This document shows, piece by piece, positions 24,515 to 37,261 of a DNA stretch of 64,000 nucleotides. The position numbers and the translations under genes were made by a program. The notes beneath the pieces are model-generated. The model did no database searches. It worked only from the letters and a program-made list of their open reading frames with translations, and was not told where the DNA came from. Positions within the stretch are counted from its first letter, which is position 1, and each line of letters starts with the position of its first letter. The stretch is taken from NCBI RefSeq assembly GCF_000285835.1, contig NZ_HE978602.1, positions 224,220-288,219 on the forward strand, written 5' to 3'. The DNA is from Brevibacterium senegalense (lineage in GTDB: Bacteria > Actinomycetota > Actinomycetes > Actinomycetales > Brevibacteriaceae).

Positions 24515-26196
24515 GCGCCCTCCAGGAACCGCAGGGCGTCGATCGCGTTCTCCGCGCTCATGACGCACATGGGCAGCCCCACCCCGGGTGCGGTGAACGC
24601 GCCGGCCCGCAGCAGGTTGGGCACTCGCGGCGACACGACGGAATCGCGGAACATCGCGCTCTGGCCCAGCGTGTGCGCGGGCCCCAGCGCGGTCCCGGAC
24701 CACGCGTGGAACTCGTGCGCGAAGTCCCCGGGCGCCTGCACGCGCCGCACCCGCGTCCGCTGCCGCAGATCCGGCGCCCCCACCCGTGCTCCCACGGAGT
24801 CGATGACCCGGTCCGCGTACGCCTCCAGCTCCGCCTGGCCTGCCCGCAGCGACGGGTTCGCGGGGAACGGGACGAGGATGAAGAGGTTCTCGCACCCGTC
24901 CGGCGCCACGCCCGCATCCGTGACGCTGGGTGCGCACACATACGTGCTCGCGGGTTCCGGCGGCCCCGCTGCGCGCCCGCCGAAGACGGAGGCGAAGTTC
25001 GCCTCCCAGTCGTCGGTGAAGAACAGATTGTGGTGCTGCAGTCCGGGCACGCGGCCCTCGACCCCCAGCAGGATCGTGAGCGCGCCCATCCCCGGGTCTC
25101 GCTTCTCCCACACCCGCGCCGGGACGCTCACCAGCGCGGGCGGCAGCAGCCGGGTCTCCACGTGGTGGAGGTCGCACGCGGCCACGACCCAGTCCGGCTC
25201 CAGCGTGAGGACGCCGTCCGCGGTCCGGGCGACGACCTCGGCGATGGAGCGGTCCCAGCGGCGACCGCGACGCGGACCCGGCCGCAGCGACAGCACGTCC
25301 GCGCCCGTGCGGATCCGTGCGCCCGCGTCGCGGGCCAGCCGCGCGAACGCGTCGATGAGGGTGCCGAACCCGCCGCGCGGATACTGCACGCCGTCGATGA
25401 GGTCCATGCGGCTCATGAGGTGGTACAGCGCGGGCGTCCGCTGTGGGTCCGTCGCGAGGAACACGGACGGGTACAGGAGGATCTGCCGCAGCAGCGGTTG
25501 CCGGAACCGCGCGTGGACGTGGTCGCGGAGGCTGCCGGTCAGGAGGCCCGGCAGCTGGGGCAGGACTGCCCGGGTGCCGGGGTCCCGCCCCGCTGCGGCC
25601 AGCACCCCGCTGCCGAGGCCGCCCAGACTCCGCACCCGGCCCGCCAGTCCGGTGGGGCCGCGGTGCTCGCGGCCGAAGTCGGTGCGCAGTGCGTGCACGC
25701 TGGCCAGGTCGTAGAGGCGGGAGGCGCTGTCGAGGTGGTCGTCGAGGGCGGCCGACGAGCCGGGCTCCAGTGCCTCCGCGAGCGTATGGAGGGCCTCGCG
25801 GTCCGGGACGATGTCGAGGGGAGAGGGGAACGAGTCGGCGTGCCCGGCAGACGGGAGACCCGTGTCGCCTGCTGACGCGGTGTCGGATCCTGCGGCGGGG
25901 GCCGTGTCCGCGTGGCGGTGGCCGGGGAACAGGCGGTAGGAGACGGGCAGGTCGATGAGGTCCAGCTCCTGCGCGGCGCTGGTGCCGAAGCGGCGGAAGA
26001 AGGCGTCGAAGACCTCGGGCATGAGGTACCAGGACGGACCCGTGTCGAAGAGGTAACCGGCCTCCTCGTGCGTGCCAGCGCGTCCGCCCACCTGGTCGCG
26101 GCGCTCCAGGACGGTCACGTCGTGCCCGTCCTGCGCGGCCAGCGCCGCGGTCGCGAGTCCGGCGATGCCGGCGCCGATGACGACGACCTCACTCAT
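24511..26196 (-). CDS. crtI: Phytoene desaturase
   Basis: A 561-aa FAD-dependent desaturase converting phytoene to lycopene. The N-terminal dinucleotide fold is VVIGAGIAGLATAALAAQDG with the Glu-Arg-Arg end of strand 2 and VGGRAGT. The C-terminal FAD motif is NLLRAGAFTAPGVGLPMCVM. It is longer than usual because of an Ala/Ser/Thr-rich insertion near residues 95-125 between LFPGHRH and FPSPLDIVPD. Overlaps of 4 bp on both sides imply tight coupling within the operon. Membrane-associated. Confidence 0.94.
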   Translation of the reverse strand: MSEVVVIGAGIAGLATAALAAQDGHDVTVLERRDQVGGRAGTHEEAGYLFDTGPSWYLMPEVFDAFFRRFGTSAAQELDLIDLPVSYRLFPGHRHADTAPAAGSDTASAGDTGLPSAGHADSFPSPLDIVPDREALHTLAEALEPGSSAALDDHLDSASRLYDLASVHALRTDFGREHRGPTGLAGRVRSLGGLGSGVLAAAGRDPGTRAVLPQLPGLLTGSLRDHVHARFRQPLLRQILLYPSVFLATDPQRTPALYHLMSRMDLIDGVQYPRGGFGTLIDAFARLARDAGARIRTGADVLSLRPGPRRGRRWDRSIAEVVARTADGVLTLEPDWVVAACDLHHVETRLLPPALVSVPARVWEKRDPGMGALTILLGVEGRVPGLQHHNLFFTDDWEANFASVFGGRAAGPPEPASTYVCAPSVTDAGVAPDGCENLFILVPFPANPSLRAGQAELEAYADRVIDSVGARVGAPDLRQRTRVRRVQAPGDFAHEFHAWSGTALGPAHTLGQSAMFRDSVVSPRVPNLLRAGAFTAPGVGLPMCVMSAENAIDALRFLEGA

Positions 26197-27194
26197 GCTG
26201 AGTCACCCTCCGTGCTCGTGGTGGCGGACCGGGTGTGTGCGCCGTCCGTCGCGCCCAGGTCCGCAGCTGCTCGGTCGAGCCCCGGCCACGAGGTGCGGGG
26301 ACGACCGGCCGCGGCGCGCGCGGCCAGGCCCGCCTTGACGGGGTCCGGCACACGGATGCGGGTGCGCGCGATCCGGTGGGCGGGGGTGGCCGCGATGCGG
26401 TGGGTGAGCTCGGCGAACACGCCGAAGGCCGTCCACACGGCAGGTCGGACACGCGTGGGCAGCAGGTCGATCGCGGGCGCGGCCCGGGCGAGTTCCGCGA
26501 AGATCTGGCCGGTCAGACGGTCGCGGTCCCCGGTCGTGAAGCCGGTCTGCGCCTGCCCCGGTGCCACGACGTAGCCGCGCCTCAGGCGGGCGGAGTCGTG
26601 CGCGATGTCGCGCAGGAAGTTGACCTTCTGGAACGCAGAGCCCAGGGCTCGGGCCCCCGGCAGCAGCCGGTGTTCCGCATCCGCGGGCAGCGGAGCGCCG
26701 TCGAAGAAGGCGAGGACGCACATTTCGCCCACGACTTCGGCGGAGCCGTGGATGTAGGCGACGAGCTGGTCGCGGGAGAGGACGGTGGCGGTGACGGGAT
26801 CTGCCGGGATGTCGGAGCGCATCGACGCGAAGAACGGCTCCCACTGGGCGGGGCCGATGCCCGTGCGGCGGGCGGTCAGCGCGAACGCGTGGGCGACGAG
26901 GTCCGTGGAGAACCCCGTCTGCACCGCGCGGGTGATGACGGTCTCGAACCGGTCCAGCTCCACGTGGAGGTCCGCAGGATCCGCGCCCTCCCAGGCGCCG
27001 TCGACCAGCTCGTCCGCGACGCGCACCATCGCGTACACCGCTTCGATGTGTGCGCGGATGCGCCCCGGCAGAGCGGACGTGGCCAGCGAGAACGACGTCG
27101 AATAGCTGCGCATGACGCGCCGCGCAGCGGTCCGCGCCGTCAGCGCGAAGTGGTCCGCGGGTGAGCGGTGCGGCAGGACGGGCATGGGTGCCAT
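26193..27194 (-). CDS. crtB: Phytoene synthase
   Basis: A 333-aa squalene/phytoene synthase joining two geranylgeranyl diphosphates. The first Asp-rich motif is in VRVADELVDG (about residue 82) and the second in GSAFQKVNFLRDIAHDSARL (about 200). RSYSTSFSLA near residue 30 is also conserved. First gene of the carotenoid block; the ribH stop is only 28 bp upstream with no clear strong terminator, only a weak symmetric CCGATCCGGATC-like element, so read-through from the riboflavin operon is possible. No GGPP synthase (crtE) gene is nearby. Confidence 0.93.
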   Translation of the reverse strand: MAPMPVLPHRSPADHFALTARTAARRVMRSYSTSFSLATSALPGRIRAHIEAVYAMVRVADELVDGAWEGADPADLHVELDRFETVITRAVQTGFSTDLVAHAFALTARRTGIGPAQWEPFFASMRSDIPADPVTATVLSRDQLVAYIHGSAEVVGEMCVLAFFDGAPLPADAEHRLLPGARALGSAFQKVNFLRDIAHDSARLRRGYVVAPGQAQTGFTTGDRDRLTGQIFAELARAAPAIDLLPTRVRPAVWTAFGVFAELTHRIAATPAHRIARTRIRVPDPVKAGLAARAAAGRPRTSWPGLDRAAADLGATDGAHTRSATTSTEGDSA

Positions 27195-27222
27195 TGTCCC
27201 TGATCCGGATCGGGGAGTCGTC

Positions 27223-29140
<1,918 letters not shown>

Positions 29141-29144
<4 letters not shown>

Positions 29145-29878
29145 GACAGGTCTCCTTCTGAGGTGGTCGGTGTGGGAGCGGCGGTCCGGAACTCCGTGAG
29201 GCGGGCGGCGTACTTCGCGATGACGTCGACCTCGACGTTGACCGCGTCACGCTCCCGCAGCACACCCATGCGGGTCGCGGCCAGGGTGACGGGGATGAGG
29301 CTGACCTCGACCCAGTGCTGATCGTCGTCCGGGTGCGCGGGGCTCACCGCGGAGATCGTGAGCGAGATCCCGTCGAGCGCGATCGACCCCTTCTCCGCTG
29401 TGAACGGGGCCAGCTCTGCGGGCAGGCCGATGCGCACGCGCACCCAGTCGCCCTCGTCGACGACGGCCAGCACGGTGCCCGTCCCGTCGACGTGGCCCTG
29501 CACGATGTGCCCGTCGAACCGGTCGCCCGCGCGCGGGCACCGCTCGAGGTTGACGGGGTCGCCGGGGGACAGCCGGCCCACCGTCGTGCGGGTGAGGGTC
29601 TCGCCCATGACGTGGGCGGTGAAGAGGCCCGAGGCCGGGCCTGGGACGGACGACCCCGTCGCCGAGGCCGGGGTCGGCTGTGCGACGGTGTCTCGTGCTG
29701 CAGCCGTGGCTCCGGCGTTGGGCGCCTGGGTGAGGCACACGCCGTTCACTGCCAGCGAGCCCCCGTCCGGCAACCCGTCCAGGACCCTGCCTGCGCGCAG
29801 GGTCAGCACCGCCGAGCCCTCACCCGTCGGCACGAGCGAGACGACCTCGCCCATCTCCTCGATGATTCCGGTGAACAT
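29141..29878 (-). CDS. ribE: Riboflavin synthase, alpha chain
   Basis: A 245-aa enzyme that dismutates two lumazines to riboflavin. It begins MFTGIIEEMGEV and has the two tandem lumazine-binding halves, NGVCLTQAP in the first and DGISLTISAVS in the second, plus GHIVQGHVDGTGTV. The family is usually 200-215 aa; the excess is an Ala/Thr/Ser/Pro-rich insertion of about 35 residues (about 58-93) directly after VCLTQAP. It overlaps ribBA by 4 bp and starts 3 bp after ribD. In some naming schemes this gene is ribC. Confidence 0.94.
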
Positions 29879-29881
29879 GGG

Positions 29882-30964
29882 TCAGCTGCCTTTCGTGGGT
29901 GCGGGAGTAGGACTGAGCCGAAGGAGGGTGTCCGGATTCGGCGCGCTGTCCGACAGCGGCTCGACGGGGTCCGACACCCAGCGGATGCCGTCCGCCAGGG
30001 TCGTGATGCCCAGGTCTGCGAGACCGGTCAGCCCGTCGCCCAGGAGGAGCGGCGCGATGTGGAGCTCCAGCTCGTCGACCAGGTCCGCGCGCACCAGCGC
30101 ACCGGCCAGCTGCGCGCCGCCCTCGACGAGGACGTGGTCGAGGCCGCGCGTCTTGAGATCCTCGAGCGCCGAGCGGGGATCGCGCGTGCGCAGATGGATC
30201 GTGCGCGGATCCTGCGCCAGGTGCGAGGCGGGGTCGAGGCCCCGCATCCCGACGACGACGGGGACGGGCTGGGTGATCTCGGCCTCGGAAGTCTCAGCGG
30301 CCTCGGCGGCGGGGCGGGCGGTGAGTCGCGGGTCGTCCGCCAGGGCGGTCCCGGTGCCCACGATGACGGCGTCGGCCCGGGCGCGCAGGGTGTGGACGCG
30401 AGCACGGGAGGCCGCTGAGGTGATCCACTGGGAGGTGCCGTCCGCAGCGGCGATCCGGCCGTCCAGACTCTGCGCGATCTTGACGGTGACGAAGGGACGG
30501 CGCTCGCCCACAGCGGTGAGCCAGCGCGCGTTGAGGGCGCGGGCCTGGGCCTCGCGGACGCCGGTCGTGACGCGGACACCGGCCTCGCGCAGTCGCTGTG
30601 CGCCGCCCGCAGCGGCGGGGTTGGGATCCGCGGAGGCGAGGACGACCTCGGGGATCCCGGTCTCCAGGATGAGGTCCGTGCACGGGGGCGTGCGGCCGTG
30701 GTGCGAGCAGGGCTCGAGCGTGACGCACAGGGTCGAGGCGGTCAGGTCGATGCCGGCGGACCGGGCTGCGCGGATGGCGGTGGGCTCGGCGTGCGCGGTG
30801 CCGGCGCCCGCGTGGTGACCTGTGATGGCAGTGCCGTCCGGGGCGATAATGGCGGCGCCCACCAGCGGGTTCGCTCCCCGGACGCCCAGGCGGGCGGCTG
30901 CGAGGGCGGCATCCATCGCGGCGACGACGGATGCGTGGGGGATCGTCTGCGGCGACTGATCCAT
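29882..30964 (-). CDS. ribD: Bifunctional pyrimidine deaminase / reductase
   Basis: A 360-aa enzyme for the second and third steps of riboflavin synthesis. The deaminase domain (1-150) carries the zinc motif TAHAEPTAI and LEPCSHHGRTPPC. The reductase domain follows (KIAQSLDGRIAAADGTSQWI, GTGTALADDPRLTAR, LVEGGAQLAGAL). First gene of the operon; ATG 30964 is preceded by GGAGAG. The FMN riboswitch lies 135 bp upstream. Confidence 0.95.
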   Translation of the reverse strand: MDQSPQTIPHASVVAAMDAALAAARLGVRGANPLVGAAIIAPDGTAITGHHAGAGTAHAEPTAIRAARSAGIDLTASTLCVTLEPCSHHGRTPPCTDLILETGIPEVVLASADPNPAAAGGAQRLREAGVRVTTGVREAQARALNARWLTAVGERRPFVTVKIAQSLDGRIAAADGTSQWITSAASRARVHTLRARADAVIVGTGTALADDPRLTARPAAEAAETSEAEITQPVPVVVGMRGLDPASHLAQDPRTIHLRTRDPRSALEDLKTRGLDHVLVEGGAQLAGALVRADLVDELELHIAPLLLGDGLTGLADLGITTLADGIRWVSDPVEPLSDSAPNPDTLLRLSPTPAPTKGS

Positions 30965-31005
30965 TCATCTCTCCTCGGACCGGTGTCCGAGTCGAGGGAG
31001 GTGAT

Positions 31006-31066
31006 CCGTCGGAACGGTCCGACGGAGCTGCGTGGGGATGCACGTCAGGGTTCGCCTGTGCGAACC
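31006..31066 (-). promoter_or_regulatory. Expression platform hairpins of the FMN riboswitch
   Basis: Two perfect hairpins lie between the aptamer and ribD: GGTTCGC-CTGT-GCGAACC (31049-31066) and CCGTCGGA-ACGG-TCCGACGG (31006-31025). Neither has a following U-tract, so they may act through Rho or alternative pairing rather than as simple terminators. Mode of control is inferred. Confidence 0.5.
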
Positions 31067-31099
31067 GTGACGCGGTGCAGTTCACCCGCGCTCACGATG

Positions 31100-31219
31100 C
31101 TCCTCCCATCCAGACTTTCACTGTCGGTCTCGGAATTTCACCGAGTCAACCGGCCCCTCCGTGAAGAGTGGCGCGGCTCGCGGACTGTCACCGCCGGTAC
31201 GGAATCTCACCGTCCCCGG
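31100..31219 (-). promoter_or_regulatory. FMN riboswitch (RFN element)
   Basis: Read on the minus strand the region contains the conserved RFN blocks in order: GGGGACGGTGAGATTCCGTA, then ACCGGCGGTGACAGTCCGCG, then GGTTGACTCGGTGAAATTCC, GAGACCGACAGTGAAAGTC and TGGATGGGAGGAG. All helices of the FMN aptamer can form. It precedes ribD-ribE-ribBA-ribH and should switch them off when FMN is abundant. The carotenoid genes further downstream could be partly affected. Confidence 0.96.
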
Positions 31220-31304
31220 AACATGTGACACAGACGATAGCAGGGGGTGCGGACGCGGACCAGGGCGGGGTCGGTTCATGTCGGAGTGTGGCAGGGTGAT
31301 GCGC

Positions 31305-32123
31305 ATGGCTGACGACGACGTCCCGCGCATTCCGTTCCGTCCCGTACCTCGCGAGTTCGCGGGGTTCCCGATGCCTCCGACCGTGCCGCCGGGACTGCGG
31401 CTGGAACTCAGCCGCTCCCGCGTCGTCGAGGGGCACGAGGACGAGCTGCAGGAGTGGATGACGGTGCTGACCGACCGCTACGACGAGGCGGTCGCGGCTC
31501 TTCCGGCCGAGCGCGCGGTGTTCGAGGCGACGTTCCGGAACCGCGAGGCGGACGGGTCGCTGTGGATCTACCACCTGTCTCTCATGGGCGAGGACGGGGG
31601 CGGCCTCGACGAGTCCAACCCGATCGATGCGGCGCACGCGGCGTACAGCCGACGCGTGAAGGAGCCGGGGTGGGAGGAGATCGAGCCGATGTTCATGCTG
31701 GCTCCGGACCATCTGCGCGATGCGATGCAGCGGTGGGGCGAGACGGGTGCTGTGGGAGACCTGTCGAGGGACACCCTCGTGCGCCTCGAGAGACGGGGCT
31801 GGGACTCGCTGTGCGACGGCACCGGCGGCTCGTACTACGGCGAACTGATGACTGACGACGGCCTCATGGTCCTCGTGAATGGCATGGTCATGGATCGAGA
31901 CGCCGTCGTGGCATCGCTCGATGGGGTACCGACCTGGGATCGCTGTGCGATGAGCGAGCACCGCGTCGTCCCGATCGGCGCGGATGCAGCCGTCCTCGTC
32001 TACCGGGCTGTCGCATCGCGAGGCGATGAGCCCCCGTTCGAGGCACTCATGACCAGCACCTATGTCCTCGTGGACGGGGAACCCCGTCTGGCTCTGCACC
32101 AGCAGACGACCGCCACGCACTGA
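31305..32123 (+). CDS. Two-domain protein: DUF6176-like plus NTF2-like
   Basis: A 272-aa cytoplasmic protein. The N-terminal half (about residues 28-160) resembles DUF6176-type stress barrel domains: GLRLELSRSRVVEGHEDELQ, then LWIYHLSLMGEDG. The C-terminal half (about 170-270) has an NTF2/DUF4440-like pattern: WDSLCDGTGGSYYGELMTDD then GADAAVLVYRAVASRG and MTSTYVLVDGEPRLALHQQ. Neither assignment is certain and no catalytic site is visible. I chose ATG 31305, 8 bp after AGGG; ATG 31299 is an alternative. It stands alone. Confidence 0.6.
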   Translation: MADDDVPRIPFRPVPREFAGFPMPPTVPPGLRLELSRSRVVEGHEDELQEWMTVLTDRYDEAVAALPAERAVFEATFRNREADGSLWIYHLSLMGEDGGGLDESNPIDAAHAAYSRRVKEPGWEEIEPMFMLAPDHLRDAMQRWGETGAVGDLSRDTLVRLERRGWDSLCDGTGGSYYGELMTDDGLMVLVNGMVMDRDAVVASLDGVPTWDRCAMSEHRVVPIGADAAVLVYRAVASRGDEPPFEALMTSTYVLVDGEPRLALHQQTTATH

Positions 32124-32180
32124 TACGGACACTGCGACGCCGCGGCCCTGGTTGCGGTCGCCTGTTCCGCGGACGACCGT

Positions 32181-32201
32181 GCCCCGGCCGCAGCCCGGGG
32201 C
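32181..32201. terminator. Putative hairpin terminator
   Basis: GCCCCGG (32181-32187), 7-base loop, CCGGGGC (32195-32201), 58 bp after the preceding stop and 130 bp before the RecQ gene. The stem is short, and the region is GC-rich, so this could be chance. Confidence 0.4.
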
Positions 32202-32331
32202 CTGTGCCCTGAGCCCGGTCGTGGAGGCCGTGTGTCCGTGCCCTCCCCTAGAGTTCCCCACAAGAGGTCTCGCTGACCGCGGGACCCGGATCCTGCTGAA
32301 GACGACGAGCCAGGACGAGCGGAGGCGCCCC

Positions 32332-34449
<2,118 letters not shown>

Positions 34450-34541
34450 CCGCCGTGCGATCGCGGTGACCGTCACAGGCAGAGCCCAGCGAACGCGGTC
34501 GAGGCTGCGAACACCGGCTGCGTCGACTCAGTCGCCTCGGG

Positions 34542-35381
34542 TCACGAGGTCGCGAGACGGCGATGCGACGCGCGGCGCGCCTTCCGCCGTTCGATGCGCC
34601 CCACCCGGAGCCGGTGGATGACCGCCATGACCGTCGCGGCGCAGATGGCCGCTGCCGTCGAGTTCGTGAGGACGTCCTGGATGAAGACGTCCAACGCGCC
34701 GGGCACGGTCGCCCGCGCTGCGTGGACGAGCACCAGGGCGACGCCTGCCATCGCCGCCAGCGCCGGCACTGCGAACATCCACGTCGCCTGGTCCTCCAGG
34801 ATCTGCGGCACCGTGTGCTCGGAGCGGTTCGTGATCCGCCGGACCAGCCAGTAGGCGACGGCGAGCAGTCCCAGGAGCCCCGTCCCGTAGTGCAGGAGGG
34901 TGGCGATGTGGAATCCGGCGATCGACGAGTGCAGGACGTCGACCCGCTGCGCCAGCCACGAGTACGGGTGCGTGACCTGGTCCCACGCGATGTGGGTGAG
35001 ACCGCCGATCATGAACGCGGGTACCGCCAGCAGCCACGGACGCAGACCCGTGGGCCGCGCGTGGGTCCGGCCCCGCAACCGCTTCGGCAGGGCATCCCGG
35101 TAGGCCGGCCGCAGCAGCCACCACCACAGGGCCAGGTACAGCAGGCCGATGACGACGTTGATCGTGAGGACGCCCCACGGCGAGTGGAGGATCTCTCGCA
35201 GCTGCAGGACAGAGGGGAGTGCGGGGTTCCCCAACCGCACGAGCAGGGTGTCGAGACCCGGGATCGCCCGGATGAACAGTCCGGAGTCCGGCACCATCGA
35301 GCCGATGACCAGTGCCGCCAGCGGCAGTCCGGACCGGGCCAGCGGAGCGACGGCGATCGGATGCGCGAACGTGACGGGCAT
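34542..35381 (-). CDS. DUF4184 family membrane protein
   Basis: A 279-aa integral membrane protein. The start MPVTFAHPIAVAPLARSGL and IGSMVPDSGLFIR are the DUF4184 signature. Conserved His/Asp residues in GGLTHIAWDQVTHPYSWL resemble metal-binding positions of YdjM/DUF457 membrane hydrolases, to which the family may be related. Six to seven hydrophobic segments are visible and the C-terminus is strongly basic (RRKARRASHRR). It is divergent from the next gene with a 71-bp gap. Function unknown. Confidence 0.8.
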   Translation of the reverse strand: MPVTFAHPIAVAPLARSGLPLAALVIGSMVPDSGLFIRAIPGLDTLLVRLGNPALPSVLQLREILHSPWGVLTINVVIGLLYLALWWWLLRPAYRDALPKRLRGRTHARPTGLRPWLLAVPAFMIGGLTHIAWDQVTHPYSWLAQRVDVLHSSIAGFHIATLLHYGTGLLGLLAVAYWLVRRITNRSEHTVPQILEDQATWMFAVPALAAMAGVALVLVHAARATVPGALDVFIQDVLTNSTAAAICAATVMAVIHRLRVGRIERRKARRASHRRLATS

Positions 35382-35429
35382 GCGGTGGGGTCTCCTCGAT
35401 CGGGCGGGCTCTGTCGTAGTGTCGCACTC

Positions 35430-35456
35430 ATGGCTCGCGAAGAGGAGATCGAGTGA
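35430..35456 (+). CDS. Possible 8-codon leader ORF
   Basis: ATG 35430 begins MAREEEIE and ends at TGA 35454-35456, which overlaps the GTG start of the quinone oxidoreductase (GTGA). Its codons include the ribosome site GAGGAG of the downstream gene. It may be a translation-coupling leader or chance. Confidence 0.25.
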   Translation: MAREEEIE

Positions 35457-36427
35457 CCCGGCTCATGCGCATCCACGGCTTCGACCGGTTCGGCTCAGCC
35501 GACGTGCAGGCGGTCCACCGCGTCCCGGAACCTACCCCGGGCGCAGGAGACGTGCGCATCCGGGTCACGGCAGTCAGCGTGAATCCCGGCGACATCAAGG
35601 TGCGGTCGGGTCAGCGGCAGACGTCCTTCCCCGCGGTGTTCCCCATGGCGATGGGCCGCGAGGCCGCGGGCGTCGTCCTCGAGACAGGCGCGGACGTGCC
35701 GCACGGTCTGCGGGTGGGCGACCGCGTCTTCGGATCCTGCGCGTCCGGGATCGGTGCGCTGGGAGAGCAGACACTCCTGACAGCGCAGAGCGCGACCCCC
35801 ATCCCGGACGGGGTCGACGACGCACAAGCCGCCTGCATTCCGGTTGCCGTGGCCACGGCATTCGATGCGCTCGAGGAGCTGCGCATCGGTGCAGACGACA
35901 CCCTCCTCGTCCTGGGTGCCGGCGGGGGAGTGGGTGTCCACGCGATCCAGCTCGCCCGGCACGCGGGAGCCCGCGTCATCGGCGTCGCGAGCAGCGCCAA
36001 GGCAGACCTCGTCGAGCGCTTCGGCGGCGTGCACGTGGCATCCGGGCCCGGCTGGGAGGACCGCGTGCGGGCAGCTGCGGGTGGGTCTCGGCGCGTCGAC
36101 GCACTGCTCGACTGCGTGGGAGGCGATGTTCTTGGCGGTGGGATCGATCTCCTGGAGCAGATCCGCTCACCCCAGCCGGGAACCGCCCGGGTGCGCAGTG
36201 TCGCGGACCCGGCCGCGGCCTCGGCGGCGGGTGGCGGCGGCGTGACCCGCCGCCGCACCGCGGAGGTCTTCGCGCAGGTGGCGGAGCTCGTGGCGCGCGG
36301 AGCGATCGAGGTCGTCGTCGACCGAGTGCTCCCCTTCGACGAGGCCGCCCGCGCGGTCGCCCACGTGGAATCCGGTCACGCGCGGGGCAAGACAGTCGTC
36401 ACGCTGGACGGCCCGAACCAGGCGTGA
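35453..36427 (+). CDS. Quinone oxidoreductase-like dehydrogenase
   Basis: A 324-aa zinc-free medium-chain reductase. VTAVSVNPGDIKVRSGQ near residue 40 is the quinone oxidoreductase signature, and VLGAGGGVGVHAIQLARHAG (about 148) the NADPH loop. Helix and strand order match the family to DEAARAVAHVESGHARGKTV at the end. GTG 35453 is placed 5 bp after GAGGAG and is better than the ATG at 35465. Natural substrate unknown. Confidence 0.88.
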   Translation: MTRLMRIHGFDRFGSADVQAVHRVPEPTPGAGDVRIRVTAVSVNPGDIKVRSGQRQTSFPAVFPMAMGREAAGVVLETGADVPHGLRVGDRVFGSCASGIGALGEQTLLTAQSATPIPDGVDDAQAACIPVAVATAFDALEELRIGADDTLLVLGAGGGVGVHAIQLARHAGARVIGVASSAKADLVERFGGVHVASGPGWEDRVRAAAGGSRRVDALLDCVGGDVLGGGIDLLEQIRSPQPGTARVRSVADPAAASAAGGGGVTRRRTAEVFAQVAELVARGAIEVVVDRVLPFDEAARAVAHVESGHARGKTVVTLDGPNQA

Positions 36428-36481
36428 TCCGCCTGCAGTCCTCGTTCCGCCGGCCACCCGCAGGCCTGGCCCTGCTGACTC

Positions 36482-37249
36482 TCACGCCACGGACGGCCAC
36501 GCGTTGGGCTCGCAGCCCTGGAGCCCCTTCGTCTGCTGCTGCATGAGCGGTGCCGGCTCGCCCGCACCCGGGCACGTCTCATGTCCGTGGCCCAGCGCGT
36601 GCCCCACCTCGTGGTTGATGAGGTACTGGCGGTACTGGGTGAGCGAGTCGAACTCGTCTGTCGCGGACACCCACCGTTTCGCGTTGAGGATGACGTTGCG
36701 GCCGCTGCGGCAGGACAGCTCGCCGTTCGTGATGAGGGGCGCGCACATGCTGTCCGTCGTCGACGGCGCGGCGATGCTGATGACGGCGTCCGCCTGGTCC
36801 GCGTCCTCGACGCGGGCGAACGCCACCCCGTCCAGTTCCTCCCAGCCGCGCTCGTCGCGCAGGGTCTCCATGATGAAGCCGGTCGCCTGGTCGACGTCCA
36901 CCGGCAGGTTCGACTCGACCCGGATCGCGACCTCGAACACCCTCGCACCGCCCGCGTCGTCCGCCTCATCCGATCCCGAGGCCGTGTCCCACTCCCCGCT
37001 GCCGGTCACCGGCACGTCGGTGGGCAGGGCCGTGGGCGTCGCCTGCTCGGGGGCCGCGAACGGGGTCGGTTCTGCGGTGGGAGACGCGGAGGGCGTCGCC
37101 GGGCCGGTGGGTCCACCCTCGACGCCGAGGTCCCCTGTCCCCGCCGTCGGACCGTCACCGGGTGACGCCGCGGACACCCCGCAGCCCGCCAGGACGGCGG
37201 TGGTCACGAGGGCGGCGGCGAGTCCTGCAGCGCGATGAGTCCGAAGCAC
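36482..37249 (-). CDS. DUF3152 lipoprotein, putative zinc metallopeptidase
   Basis: A 255-aa exported protein. The signal peptide ends in lipobox LAGC (about residue 22), followed by a Pro/Thr-rich linker to about 95. The folded domain (about 100-255) matches DUF3152, with [16 protein letters not shown], an extended HExxHxxGHxH zinc motif of metzincin style, and four Cys that can pair. Actinobacteria-specific family of unproven activity. The start is GTG 37249, as no ATG fits. It lies 12 bp after the MFS gene stop on the same strand. Confidence 0.82.
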   Translation of the reverse strand: MLRTHRAAGLAAALVTTAVLAGCGVSAASPGDGPTAGTGDLGVEGGPTGPATPSASPTAEPTPFAAPEQATPTALPTDVPVTGSGEWDTASGSDEADDAGGARVFEVAIRVESNLPVDVDQATGFIMETLRDERGWEELDGVAFARVEDADQADAVISIAAPSTTDSMCAPLITNGELSCRSGRNVILNAKRWVSATDEFDSLTQYRQYLINHEVGHALGHGHETCPGAGEPAPLMQQQTKGLQGCEPNAWPSVA

Positions 37250-37261
37250 CGGTCCAGGATC

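Noticed and set aside
36428..36481. Hairpin between quinone oxidoreductase and DUF3152 genes
   Set aside because: Only a 5-bp CCTGC/GCAGG pairing with a long loop is present, too weak to call.
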